A stretch of DNA of 64,000 nucleotides from Phlebopus portentosus (GCA_037892935.1 JAYXKI010000001.1:3906001-3970000); one strand, 5' to 3'. Shown: positions 11,238-24,700, counted from the stretch's first letter. Notes: a model not told the origin generated them from the sequence alone. Translations and numbers: made by a program.

Positions 11238-12325
11238 ACAGCTAGTTGCAAAATTGTTGGCAATCATGTGATTTCACCACTTTTCATGTCACAAGTGCCT
11301 CAAAATACAGATAAAATCATATCTCACCCAAAACTCAATGGTTTCACATCATCTAAGTTGCTAAATTCATATTTTCAAAAGGGCTTTTATTTAGAAACAA
11401 AGATTGAGAAAATAGAGCAAAAAATGACCCTGAAATAGTGAAAATATTATTTTTTTGCCTCTTCTTTGCATGTGCATTTTTTTCTGTACTTCCTGCTGGC
11501 CCAGCACCTCCCCAAAGCTGTCCAAAATGATAACATGATTATACTATGAATTTACAGTCTGAATTTTAGTTGAATTGTCTACCAGAATGTACTGTTTTGA
11601 GGCATGCGTGAATTACTCAAAACTTATCATTTCCTCCTAGCCTCCCAAGCACCAGAAAAAATTCTTACAGGTCAGATTCATACATGTAAATTCATTTCAG
11701 ATGTAATAGACTAGGTTTATATATTAGCTAGGGCCTCAGCTGGCACTGGTGAGCTGAGAAGATGCTGTCTAGAATGGTGTGTACAATCAGAACTACTTGT
11801 TCAGCATAGCTCCCCAGTAGATCCTACAGCAATAGGTGGTGCTCAAAGCTCATATATTTAATCTATAGTGAATTTATATACATGAATCTGACCTGTAAGA
11901 ATTTTTTCTGAAGCTTGGGAGGCTAGGGGTAAATGATGAGTTTTGAGTAATTTAGGCATGTCTCAAAGCAGTACATTCTGGTCTACAATTCAACTCAAAT
12001 TCAGACTTTAAATTCATAGTATAATCATGTTATCATTTTGGACAGCTTTGAGGAGGTGCTGGACCAGCAGGGATCACAGAAAAAAAATGTATATGTAAAG
12101 AAGAGATAAAAAACAATATTTTTACTATTTTGGGGTCATTTTTTGCTCTATTTTCTCAATCTTTGTTTCTAAATGAAAGCTCTTTTGAAAATATGAATTT
12201 AGCAACTTAGATGATGTGAAACCATTGAGTTTTGGGTGAGATATGATTTTATCTGTGTTTTGAGGCACTTGTGACATGAAAAGTGGTGAAATCACGTGAT
12301 TGCCAACAATTTTGCAACTAGCTGT
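11238..12325. repeat. Large imperfect palindrome (about 455-bp arms)
   Basis: The left arm (11238-about 11696) and the right arm (about 11872-12325) are reverse complements. The ends read ACAGCTAGTTGCAAAATTG and CAATTTTGCAACTAGCTGT. The inner ends read GGTCAGATTCATACATGTAA against its complement ATATACATGAATCTGACC. Several small indels and transitions separate the arms, so it is not an assembly mirror. The spacer is about 175 bp. It could be a foldback DNA transposon or inverted duplication of an older repeat; no transposase frame lies inside. Confidence 0.88.
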
Positions 12326-12487
12326 AAGTATTGTCACACCTGCATTTCACATGCTCTGACATGTTGGAGCCAAAACAGCAAAAACTCAAGTAAATAGCAA
12401 TTTTCTCTATCAATTCTATGTGTTTCATGCTCAATTAGCACTAAAAAAAGTGCTAGCTTTGATGTGTAGATGTATGTAAAAACAATT

Positions 12488-12835
12488 GTAATTTGTTGTC
12501 TGTGTATGTTGGAACAAAACAAACAGCTTCACTAAGCTATGCTCCAAAGGGTTATCCAGACTGGTCACAAAATTATTCCTCCTCACACAACTCATAATAA
12601 AATTTTCTTCTAGTCCATAAATCAAGTGTATATGCATGTCACCACTCTGGCAAAGTTTTGTGTTATTTTGCATAGTATTTGTATAGAAAACGTTAGGCAA
12701 TCTCATTGGTCCTTGTTCTAGCAAGCCATCTGGACTGTTTATAAAATCATTCCTCTTTACACAAGCTATTACAGTGTTTTCTCTTAGTCTGTAAATTAGG
12801 CCTACATGCTTAGCAATACTCTGATAAGCTTTCAA
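12488..12835 (-). repeat. Diverged direct tandem duplication, about 174-bp period
   Basis: Two consecutive copies (12662-12835 and 12488-12661) align at nucleotide level. Read on the minus strand they encode similar peptides (LIYRLRENTVIACVKRND and LIYGLEENFIMSCVRRNN). The continuous frame spans both units (12431-12835), but no ATG context, splice context or family supports a gene. Possibly a fragment of a repeat-rich element. Confidence 0.6.
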
Positions 12836-14549
12836 TATGTTCTATGTGGCATTTGTATAATAATGCAAGTGTCTTTTATCTTCATGACATTCTCAGGACC
12901 TCTTTCTAGTGCTGTAACTGCCCTGGGACTGTCATTCAAAAGCAACAATTCTAAACTTGCCTATATCTAAAGAAAACATTATGGTATTCATTTCATACAC
13001 TTTGACATGGTACTTCTATTTATGCAATCTACCACTAGAGGCTGTGGCTCACTCCTTACCCACATCAATTTCTATACCTTTCTGTCACATTCTAGTTCAT
13101 TACAATGCTTCTCTGTCATAGCTGGATAGCATCTCCAATCTGCATGAGCAGAATAGGTGGCAGTGAATGCTATAGAGTAATAGAATAGGATAGATGTAGT
13201 TCAAAGATACAGTTTAACAATGAACCCAATAGACTCACCATCCAACCCAATCTTAGCTGTGCCATCATGAACTAAGAAAGTAGTACATACCTTGGCATTT
13301 ACAACCGTATTATATCTACTTATTATTTAATGGTCAAGCAAGTGATAGTGACAACAATATCACTATCTCTTGTGTGAATATTATAGCTATTGCAATCGAA
13401 CTTTCTCTAACAAAGCCCCTGAATCCAATCGCTGCACATTCTATTATCTGCAAGTTGATCTTCTATTCCTACAGGCTTTTCAAGCCCTTACACATACTCT
13501 GCCTAGAATAGAATATACAGCAAGTGAAATATTGTCATGATAGTCTTCTGCTTTCTCTATTCAATTCACCAAGTAGTCTTCTTTGTCTATAATAAAGATG
13601 TGCCTCCATGCTTCTTAAAGACTTGGATGTATTGATAACAGCAACAGTTTAGTAGGCTCAGCATATCTTCCTGTGATCTCATAGACAGATAATCTACATC
13701 AGTATTTATAGCAGACAGATGAAAGGGACATACCAACATCAATGAAGTAACAGAAAGTCATAGGGACTATAGAGTGGCAATAAATATGATGTATGCAAAG
13801 CACTTGCATTGCTAGTAAGCCACATAGGAGCTGCATAAGAGCTAGCTCACAGTTATTATAGATGTACAATCAGCCACTGCTCACCCAGTCTGCAATGTGA
13901 TGAACAATAAGGTGCATCTAGACCAGTCAAAGCTGCCTTATGCCTGAGCATTATTGTAACTTCACCCAGGTTCCTACTAGCTGGATGTCATTCTATTTTA
14001 TTTCTTTTGCCACTAGAAACCTGTTCAAACTTATGGGAATAATCAATACAGTGCATGAAGAGAGGAGCCAAGAGATACAACAGATGAAATAGACACCAAA
14101 AGAAGTAGTTACAGCATGTATATCATGTTATATAAGTATATGATATGATGCCCCTTCTGCTTTGGCACAACATGTCTGTCATAATCTATAGAAAGGCCCT
14201 ATCAAACGATGCTCAACAGATCATACAGAAGCTGTTTAAGGCCAAGGAGTTTAGCATAAACTATCTTTTTGCTCTGACAGGCATCAACTACTAGACAATA
14301 TTCTACATCAACTAGCAGGTTTAGGAGACTGGTAATAGAGAGAAAGATAGTTAGCAGACAGGAAGGCCAAGGAGACTGGAATATCTAGATGTCTATATGA
14401 GCTTCTGAATATATTTGTCACCTGCTGAGCTGCTCATTGTGCTGTCAGTATCTGCTCAGTGCTATCAACTTTTATAGGGATCTGTTTCTCAACAAACTCA
14501 AGTACATATTAGGTAAAGTGTCTGGTAAATTTATCTTAGATTTAATAGT
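12836..14549. other. AT-rich repeat-type sequence without recognisable gene
   Basis: No open frame of note on either strand and few CpG dinucleotides. By position it may include the remaining 3' end or LTR of the chromodomain gypsy whose pol fragment lies at 34066-34903, because the LTR element beginning at 14550 appears to have inserted there. That is inference; no homology was seen directly. Confidence 0.4.
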
Positions 14550-16026
14550 TATTAAAGGTATATGTCCGGAGTTACACTAGTTTTGATCTTTTTGCCTAAG
14601 TAATGGTATATTGTGCAGAGGTGATCTATCTACCCACGTTTAGCTGTACCACGTGGTCTCCTTACTATCCTTCTTAGTTACAGTCCTGGTCAGAGATACT
14701 TTCAGAGACAAGGTAGAGTAAGAGCAGATTGAGATTTTCAAGAGGTGTAGTAGTATAAAGCACACAGTAGATTATATGTTAAGACGATGTCACCAGTGTG
14801 TTAAGACACTGTCACTATGTGTTAAGAGGATCAAAAGATGGGAGAAAGAGAGCCTACTTTTAATGCTATTTATGCTTTTTAGATAATCTGTTTTCTGTCC
14901 TATTTCTTGCTCATCTTCTCTCCACTTTACTCCACCTTGCTCCACTTTGCTCCATTTCTCTCCACCATTACATCACTTCCTTTATCATTCTGCTCCACTG
15001 AGTGCCACTTTGCTCTAATATATCTTCACCATGATGGAATTCTGTGGGGTTGCTGACTGAGATAATAGAGGTGCTGTTCTGGTATAGAAAGCTCCACTGT
15101 CAGTACTCCATTATGACATCAATTTCATCACCAGGTGGGATTGTAGCTCTTGATGCAATGTAGGCAGCTTAATATGTGACTCTTCGCTGTTCATCTTGTG
15201 ATCCGAAGAGTGTAAGCACAACTCGCACATCAGTATTGAGATGTCGGGTTGGTGTAGAGTATGGTCCAATGCATAACATGAACTGTATGAGTTCTGCTGG
15301 GGGATGCAGTTATGTTTAAGTGACTAGTCATGCTTTGCTTAGAAGTCAAATGTCACGAATGTATTGCCATATCCTTTGTTGGAGTACTAGTTATAGTTGC
15401 TTGGTGTCCTAGTTTGTGTTCCTTAGTAAATAAAGGTTCACTTGTACTGTAGAAGCTGGACATGGGTCGTGCAGCTCTGGCTTGTACTATCCTAGTATCC
15501 TCCAAGTTATTAGGTCTGCAGCTTGAGGGATTCGAGTTGTAACAATGAGTTCCTCATGTCACTTGGGTATTATAGGATTTGGTGGATTAGCATGTGACAC
15601 TTCTTGCATGTGACATTAGACTTCAATTTGGCAGTCACACATTTTGCTTGTAGCATGACATACTGTGAAGTATATCTTATAAAGGACTATGTACACTCGG
15701 GCACAAGTCTGACAGTGCTGGAATGCCAGTGATGTCTCCGTTGGGCTTGGATTGAGCCTTTAGACTTTAGTCGTTAGGCGTTAGGCTTTGGTAGTCACAT
15801 TCTGGACTTCTCAGGCTTCTAGTAGTTTGATCACTTCTTGACTTCTTTTGATTGGGTCAGATCAGAAGTTTGGTCAGCAGTGTTAAGGTGACGGTTAGTG
15901 GTAATAAGTCAGCAGTGGTAATTGCTGGTCGGCGGTGTTAAGGTCTGTAGGGTTATGTACTTGTAGTGTGCTTCTTAGGCACCTGTCAATTGCTGTTGAT
16001 GCCTGTGACCATTACCTTGGTCGCAT

Positions 16027-17383
16027 TAAAACTCCAGAGAACTGTCTGATAGCTGAGGAGTGTCACAGTTCTTGGAGGCTGTTTAGTAAGATTAAAACGA
16101 GTGGGAAAGAGAAGGGTGACTTTGGGGAAAACTAAAGAAGGGCTGATACGTCGATCTGGGTTCTGGAGCAGTTCCAGAAGGGATGGAGGAGAAATGGGAT
16201 TGAAGGCTGCTGGATGTATGTGAGGGGGAGATTGGATCAAAGGAGATAGGCAAAGAAGCAAGGTGGGAGAGGTCGAAGCAAGGGGGGTCAGCGGTGGCGA
16301 TGTGAAGGTAATTGATATCCTCACAGGTAATCCCTCAATGGATTCAAACCCTGGAGGTGGAAGACAATGAGACAAAGCTTAGAGAAGGACTTCTCCTAAG
16401 CGCTGATGATACAAAAGTGATCCTTTCAAGGATCTGATATAATATAATGGGTTTCGACCAGTTACAATGGGTTTTGGTGGGTTATAAAACAAAATGAAGC
16501 AATACAATATGAAATGAAGCGATACGCAAGAGACTCAAGTGAGACCTTGCGTAGAGGTGTAAGAAAGAGTGATGAGGGTTTCTGACTTCAACACGGGTCA
16601 AACTGATCACACTGGGCTCAAGTACGACTGCAGAGCAGTAGACTCCAGGCGTATGAGACAGAACTATCATGTATTTATGAAAGATAGAGAGTCGAGGAGG
16701 GTATAGGAAGAGTTGAATTAGTCTCGACTGTAGCTAGAGTGGGTTCCTAGTCTGAACTGAACTTCGGACTGAGCTGTTCCGAGCTAAACTGTCCTCTGCT
16801 CTCCAAACTGGGCTTCTACTACGAGTTGCTCGCCTATTTATAAATTTGTCCAAACCTGAGCCCTTAGAGCATCAGGGAGCATAACGAAAGAAAATCAGAA
16901 GTGATAAGCATAAGGGAATACATAGGAAACAAAAGATGATGTGAGCATATCTGGAAAGTGGCGGGATAATGACCATAGAGCATAATACGAAATGTGAACG
17001 CATACGGAATAGTGAGCATAAGGAATCATAGGGGACAAAACAAAATGTGAACGCATATGGAACTCAAAAGGAAAAAGCCAGAGTGCATCATATCGGGTCA
17101 AAGCTTAGGGGTGTCAGGGGCCGATTGCGGATCCTTCAATTTACCTTTTGTGCCTGGGTTTTAGTAAGATGGGCTAGCTAAGTCAGCCTTTGTAAGTTTT
17201 CGACTGGGTAGCTCGAGCATCCAAAAGTTCTTCCTACACAGCGGTCAAATGTGAGAGGCTACAATAGTCCGTTCCACTTTGAATCGAATTGATCCGCACT
17301 GAGTTCCACTGTTACGATGCGGATTATCACGGAACACGTGTCACGTGCGCGATCTCGAACCTAGTGTGTCGATGCTTCTTACA
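16027..17383 (-). repeat. Element 1 3' LTR (left)
   Basis: 1357 bp; pairs with 28770-30126 and with the Element 2 LTRs. It differs from the other Element 1 LTR by many transitions, unlike the nearly identical Element 2 LTR pair. Confidence 0.92.
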
Positions 17384-17517
17384 TCTCCTGGTTTCTTAAA
17401 ATTGTGACTGTCTGCAGTCACACTTCCAATAGGGTTAGACTCAGCATCTCTAGATTCTTGACACGTAAAACGCAGTTTGCGACGTGTTCCATTCATCTAT
17501 CCTCTCTTCTCTCTGTC

Positions 17518-20500
17518 ATGTCCCAACAACAATAACAACAACAATAGCAGCAACAGCAATAACAGCAACAGCAGCAACAACAGCTGCTGTTCGACAAGAT
17601 CCCTGTCTCAGCGGAGGGCTTCGTGTTCAGCAACATGTGGCTTTATGGTGTTGGGAACCAGGTCCAGATCATTGAGTGTTTGCACGAGAATGTAGATCAG
17701 AGACGGTGAAGAGTAAGTCTGAAGCTTGGGAACGTACGGAGTCGTTACGACCAGTTCCGCGGTGTTCCGACTGGTTTCGCTCGGTTTCGACTGGTTTCGC
17801 TCGAACGAGGGAACTTAGCAAGAACGCCATAGTCCAGATGGCACGTGCACCGTTCTTTGATCGGCCATCAAGACGGGAGAATCACGGCATCGAGTTTGCA
17901 CGCATCGATCACAAGTCTCCAGACCTCGGATCCGCATTCCAGACAAAGAGATTTGACCCTGCAACCTCGTCCTCAGTCCCTCTCCTTTGTTAAACATCGC
18001 GGACTTACTTTGTCAGGCTAGCCAGAGCCCTTCCGAGTCGTTTCCCCGAGTTCCGCTTCGTTCCGCTCAAAGAGACCCGGTTCCGAAGGTTCCGCACATT
18101 TTCTGACCTTTCTATATGTGTCCCCTTTAATCCATTATGCTCTCGTTCCAGACATGCTTAGTATTGTTTCTTTTGACCTATGTGTCCCTTAAACCATTCC
18201 TATGCGCTCCTCTCCTTTGTAGATAGCGATATGCGTTCCCTTTTCTTTATGACGTAGGTTCTCTGACCGCTGGGAGGCTCAGTCTTGGACGTTTAGTATA
18301 AATATAGCACGACTCTCGTAGTAGAGGGGGAGCTTAGTCAGAGCTGAGTGGGAGCTTAGCTTACAGTTCTCACATCGTCTCAAAGTCCCTCGACCTCTAG
18401 TCTACTTGTTCGTAGTGGACTCTCTCGTCTCTATAGTCTAATATACGATATTTCGTGTTCTGTACAGTCGATCGGTGATCTCTCTTCGCAGCAGAGCCGT
18501 TCGTACGTTCGTATAGTTCGCTGTGATCGTACAAAGGCTCCTCTTATTTCTCTCACCCGAACCAAAACCTCCTTACGTGTTCCGAACCGTTTCGCCCGGT
18601 TTCGCTCGTAACCCAGATACTCTGCGTGCCACTTGCATTCGGTCTCACAACACCTTCCCCTCTCCAGTGTCGTCGGGAAAGGACACCATATCACCCCTTT
18701 CCTCCTGACTTTCCACTCTCCGCTTCCTCAAGACCAGCCCGGTGCTATTACGCATCGTTTCGATCGGAAACGGTCGGTTTCATCGTCCCACACGTATCCT
18801 TCGATTCTCTCAGTCCCCTTCCGTCATCGTTTTGCACCTCCATCCCTCGCATCACATTTCGATACACTCAGCAATTGTCTTTCGTCCATCGTATCGCGTT
18901 TCGAATCGTTACGCCGCGTTCCGACACTTTAGACTACGAGTGAGATTGGCTGCAGTCGCTTGCCAGTGTGTTAGCACAGTCGATTAGTCACGTTCGGGTT
19001 GGTGGTTCGACTAGCGTAGCTTAGTTAGTTCAGTTCTTGTGCCTTGGGTTAGTCGGCTTTAGTCCAGAGCTCGCAGTTGAGCCGGAGAGTCGATTTAGCC
19101 TTTGCACCGCCACCGACGATCTCGGGAGAAGCCTACCCTCGGAATTCCTCCTCGAGCGCTTCCCTCATATCCCCGGTTCTCACCAAGCCCTTCCATTGTC
19201 TATCCCTATTTCCCTCTACTCCTTCGTGCCCTTAGCTCGGGTGTAATTCTCTGCTGACTGTTTGAAGGTATTCTAGGGCAGCCCCTTGAACTATACACTC
19301 CCTGTCCGGCATCAGAATGTCCACAGGAGTTTCAATGGTTCACGAGGATGACCGTTGTGCAGTCCATTGAGAGGGTGGAGGAAATGTGTGAGATCCAGGT
19401 GCGCCTTCTTTTCTGTCTTCATCTATTCTCTTCATTCCATTTCGACTTCCTGAATTTCATAGACTGCCAGAAAGAGACTCAAGGACCTTCGGCCCAAGTG
19501 GGTGCCTATCGATATGATGTGGCTGCTGTATGCCGCATGTTTCTAGGCAAAAAGCATGGTTGCACTTGTGGATCGTTGCGCAACCCTCAACATCAACTGC
19601 GACCAGCTCGATGCGCTCAAGGCTTCATATTTTGAGAACGAAAAGCATTCAAAGCCAGACACCAAAGTCTACATTCAGCAATGGTGCACGGGATTGACTA
19701 GTCTAGAAGAGGCGATCGGTCGTCACCGCGATCTGCTACAGCCACTAGTTGGCCATTTCAACGAAAGGAAGGACGAGCTGGAGAATATAGTCATGAAGAT
19801 TGATCTGGACTAGGTGAGTGCTCATTCTCGCTTCTTCTTCAAATCTTGCTAACTGTTGAACTTCTAGCTATGGCGGATATTTTGGGTCAGTTGTCATCCT
19901 CCTGGCATGGAGATTGATGACGTCTGGACCAAATTTGGATGGCTTGCTTGGGTGGAGATCTGGGGAATCCTCCTCTCAGCACTGCTGAAGAGTCACGTCC
20001 ATGAGGCCCTGTGGTGCTGGACTGCATATAAGAAGAAGTGCTGCCTGTGCTCGGTCAAAGCCGCAGATGCCCTTGTTGCACTGCATTCTGATGTGCATCT
20101 CAGCGGATTGGCCCCCTTTTTGTCGGGTATATCCAAATTGACCAAGTCTGCCCTCAGGACGCTGCTGGGTTGTCAAGACTTGAGTCAGGTGGAGCAGGAG
20201 TCCATCATCAGCGAGCTGGAAGATCGTGCAGACCAAGTTTTGTACTTGACCGAGCTGGAGAAGATGGCAAGCATGGTCAGGGTTCCATTGCCGTCTTTGG
20301 ATCATGAGAGAGATGAGAGGCCCACAAAGCAGCCTCAGATTGTTGATTATTCGAGTGATGAGAAGTCGGTAGAGGGGAACTGCAACAACAGCAGTAGCAA
20401 CATTCCTTCTGCTGCCAATGGTTTCTCTTCTGGGGGTCTGGCTGGTGATGACGACTTTGGGGCTTTTGACGACGCACCCCTCTTTCTTCTGGATAGTGCT

Positions 20501-21094
20501 GTCAGCGAGAGCAACAGCAGTAACAGCAATCCTCCAGCTGCGAGCAGGTCTCTGAGTGCAGAACAAATAGAAGAGGACGAGAGAAGCCAAGGTGATGGCG
20601 GGGACTGCAGCAGCAGTAGCAGCAGTAGCAGCAGTAGCAGCAGCAGCAGCAATTTGTCTGCTGCTGGTGGCTGAGTCGTGCATGATGAGGGGTGTGAGAG
20701 GTGTGCAAGGACAGGCCGGGTCTGTGAGGGTTTCCCTGAGCAGGCCTGTGATTACTGCTGCACAAAGGCTAGGCTGCGATGCGAGCTGGCTACACATGGG
20801 AGAGCTGCACGTCACCTGCGGAACGAGCAGGTGGAACGCAAGACATGCGAGGCTCGTCAGCGTGCAATGGCGCAGGTGCTGAGAATGCTGGTTGCACCTG
20901 TCCTCGAGGTGAGTGACATCGAGGAGTTGGTCACCAGGACAGATGAGAGCACCATCCATTTCTGAATGGTGGCCTTAGAGAGATGTGCACACGTGTTGTT
21001 CTATGCTGCAGATCAACTGCGCAACCTGGCAGAGGAGATACTGGCCAAGATCAGTGCACTAGGAAGGGTAGTAAGGGGTGAGGAGGAAGAGTAA
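17518..21094 (+). pseudogene. Decayed antisense accessory gene of Element 1
   Basis: Colinear with the intact gene at 40778-42698 of Element 2. ATG 17518 is kept, but the polyglutamine run contains TAA and TAG codons, and a 1.6-kb solo LTR (17707-19334) splits exon 1. Exon 2 ends in TAG (19812-19814) where Element 2 has CAG. Long stretches remain readable (19907-20674), and the cysteine cluster CERCARTGRVC is still present but frame-broken by a TGA at about 20672. Differences from Element 2 are dominated by CpG loss. Confidence 0.85.
17707..19334. mobile_element. Solo LTR inserted in the Element 1 accessory gene
   Basis: 1628 bp absent from the colinear site of Element 2 (between 40964 and 40965). 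Ends TGAAGAG...GAGTTTCA, flanked by a 4-bp target duplication ACGG (17703-17706) / ATGG (19335-19338, one CpG transition). It has a TATA-like TATAAATATAG at about 18298. No coding domain is inside, so it is a solo LTR left by recombination (inference). Confidence 0.82.
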
Positions 21095-21729
21095 GGAGTA
21101 AGAGGAGTGAGGAGAGGGGGTAGAGTGCATCAAAATGATGCTTTTTCGTCTAGTGTCCCCTCATGGGACGAATAAAAACAAAGAAAAAGAAGAAAAAGAA
21201 AAAAAAATTGGACTTTTGTATATATATAGTTTTTGTGTGTTTTTGAATGTTATGAATTTTTGTTTGCGGTTTTGACGTTTTGGGGTGAAGGTAAAATGAG
21301 GCGAGGTCGAAGAGTAATGGAAGGATGAGGAGTGAGATATGAGAAAATGAGAGATTAGAGAAAATAAGCGGTGATTATTGAGTCGAAAGGACTGAGAGAA
21401 GAAATAAGCTGGTTGCACTGTTTTGCGCAATGTTACGCCAGGTTGCGATTTGCAACTGAGTGTATGAAGGTGAAAATGCAGTTGAACGCATATCTCGGTT
21501 TGCGCAAATACTTTCTGAGGGTCTAAATGCAGTTGAGCACGAATAATTTGAAGGAAGGAAAAATTGAGAGGAAAATCAGGAGGGGAAAGAAAAGAAAAGA
21601 AAAATCGAAAGAGATCTAATAGAAGAGGAATGTCAGTGGTTTGCATAGAGGGTATCACAACTGAATAGTGTTTATGGGTTGAGGTTTTGAGATTCTGACT
21701 GGGCGTCGGAAATGTCATCTTCTTCTGGT

Positions 21730-24700
21730 TTGATTGGGGACGAGGAAAGTAAGGAATCAGGCGAAACACAGCTACTCAAATCTTCGAGACTGATCCGTCG
21801 AGTTCCACAATGACATATGAGCCAGCTTTTGTTTTGCATACTATCACGTAGGGTCCTAGGTATCAGGGCTTCATCTTGCGATTAAGTTCCATTTTGATGC
21901 ACGTATTTCACAACAAAATGAGTCGTCCTGGCTGAAAGTCATAGTCTTTGATTTTGGCCTTGTTGATCTCTTCGAATTGTCATGTGTATGCATGCCGGGC
22001 ATCAGAAACTAGTCTGGCAATTCGATCCAGTTCCTCAGGACACTTCTGGAGCTGCTTTGTGCAGGTTGCAATGAGTTCCGCAGTTGGAACAGGCGTATCG
22101 ACTGGGGGGGCTAAGTACGTAGCTTTGGCGAGGTCAAAAGGTAGAATAGGCTCTACTCCGTGTACCATGTAATACAGGGACATTCCGGTCACTTTCTGGA
22201 TGGTGATTCTTTCTGCCCAAAATACTGAGTAAGCTTGATCACTCTATTGTTTGTCATTACCGTCTACAGCCTTTATCAGGGCTTCCTGCACATTGTAGTG
22301 GCATCTTTCTACAATTCCATTGGCGTGAGAGTTGTATGCTGATATGCGTATGTGATTGATGTGATATCAATCCTTGAGGTAATCGAGTGCTGCGACGAAT
22401 GGTTTCCCATTATCTGTTATGAGCTCGGGACAAGCGCCATATCTGCAAAGGAGGTCTTGGAAAATGAACTGGGCTATTGCTTTGCCGGTTTCTTCGTGCA
22501 AGAGTTGGAATTTGGGGTAACTAGATAAAGTGCATTGGGCTTGTACAATGTAGAGATACCTGCGGATTTGAGCTCGGATCTACTCTATTTGGACGATCTG
22601 ACATGCCAATCATCAGAATGATTGACCTTGACCATATGTGGAAGGATCTGCAGTGTGGATCAGTAGGTTGTGCATTTACGGTTCAGCAGCCTTCTGTTCC
22701 CCTCCATCCAGCCTCACTCTCTATTGTCTACCCCTTTCAGACGACAGGCTGTGATGCAGATGACTTGGTTGGATGTCCATATTTACATTTTATTTGGTTT
22801 CTTTTCTTATTTATCTCCCTGAATCATGTTTCGAGCCTTTGTTGTATGGGTGGCTCACTACTGTATATAAGCCTCCTGTGCCGCTCTAATGAAAAGGGGG
22901 AGCCCCAGAACGCCCCAGTTTCGACTCATATCATCTCCAGTCAAGTTTCCTAGTCTCCCAGCTTCGTCTCAGTCCGTTCCCTCGAGTTCCAGTCCAGTTC
23001 CGACAGTTGCACCAGTTGTGCATATACTCCAGCCCAGCAGATCGTCGATTTTGCTATATCTCCATCAGTTCTCCACCGATCACCTTGGTCCAGCATTCGT
23101 TCGATTTGTCTCATTGTTCTGCATCTTCGAGTATTTTCATCCACGAGTTCTGCAGAGTTCCGCTTCATTTCGCCAAGTTCCGATTTTACAATAGTTTTCC
23201 GATATCTTGTTCAGTCTGTATCTCCCTCATTTCTTATCCGTTCATTGTGATTCTTGATCTGTTAGGATCGTGTCGACGAGTACTTTTGATCTCTTATTTT
23301 ACATCATCGTCTTAGCTAGCTAGTTTTCGACCTCAGAGTAGGTGGCTCAGTTTACACTTCCGACACGGCACCCTTTTGTATTTTGTTTCCCCCTTCTCTA
23401 AGCCATTCCCCTCGACACCAGCATACACTCCTCACATTTTAGACACTCCCTCTTACATTGTACACATCTGGTTGACCCCCAGAGGTCGAACTCAGACCTT
23501 CAGACTGTTAGTTGGCCTTCAGAGCCAGCAGACATGTTTCAACGATGTACTGGTATCCTCCAGACTTTGGCATTACCTTGGTGTTGATGTGTATGCGCTG
23601 GAAAATCAATGGTATTGCTGGTATGACCAGGGGAATTAGAATGTTCTTCATCTGGCAAACTTGGCATTCATGACAGGTGCGCACATAGTATTTGACGTCT
23701 GGTCCAAGGGTAGGCCACCAAAATCATTCTAAGAGTCGAATTTGAACAGAGTATACTCCCTTGTGGCCTAGATTGTCATGCGCTTGCTTTACGAGGTTTC
23801 ATCTGTGTTCTGGTTCGATTATGACCTAGTGTCATCCGTTCCGCACCTTCTTCCACAAACATCCATCTCTAGCGAAGAAATTGGCCGCATATCTGATCAG
23901 TGCTGCATAGCTATGATTGTCTAACTAATCTGGTCACTTCTGGCCAATCAAGAAGCTCTTGACATCATCTAAGTGAGTATCTTTTGGGTTAGCTTTCTCA
24001 GAGCTGAGAAATAAGGTCAACACGATGTCAGTCATCTTCAGGAAGTCAGAGTTGCCATTTCCCTCCCGGCATTTCCCATTCGGTCTCTTGAGGTATCCTA
24101 CCGATCCGAGAGTTGCTTGCGCATTTCCAGGGCTCGATGGGAGTTGTTTCGCTTGGTTGCGTGCACGTAAGTCCACGCAATATGTCGTAACTGGGTTTTT
24201 GATGTAGAATCTATATGTATCATCTATCCACTCTTCGTATCCTTTGTCTGGAGGTGGATCTTCAGGTGCCGGAGGTCGTCGAGAAAGTCCGTTGGTGCAT
24301 TTGAAGTCTGCCACTAGGATGTGGCGAATCTTGAAGTCGAATAGAAGTATCCCGGTGATCCAGCAGTTGATCGTAGCATTAGGTTGTAAGTCCGGGTTGT
24401 TAATCATGCCGTTGATGTATGCTGTGTCCATTTCTATGACAAGCTTGCATACTCCGATGAGAAATAGTTGCATAGCGTGTAACGTACAAAATAGTCTGTA
24501 AAGTTCAATTTTCAGTTGGGAGTATGTTGCTTGCGTGGCATTCTAGTTTATGGAACCGAAGTGATTAATCCTTCTTCGTCCATCTACGTGTTCTTGACCC
24601 AAATACCATCCTACTCCAATAATTGATAAATCCACTGCAAGTACGACTTTGAGTTCCAATTGATAGTCTATTGCGCATAGAGCTAGACACCTAATGACCG

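Noticed and set aside
11238..12325. Possibility that the palindrome is an assembly artefact
   Set aside because: The arms differ by many substitutions and indels, which a mirrored assembly error would not produce.
12431..12835. 134-codon minus-strand ORF
   Set aside because: It coincides with a tandem nucleotide duplication in AT-rich sequence and lacks a family match; treated as repeat.
14931..14970. Short CTCCACTTTG-type tandem repeat as a possible CRISPR or satellite
   Set aside because: Units are about 10-11 bp, few in number, and lie within an LTR; no spacer-like structure.
17540..17585. CAA/CAG-rich run as an independent microsatellite
   Set aside because: It is the decayed polyglutamine stretch of the accessory gene, colinear with 40785-40845.
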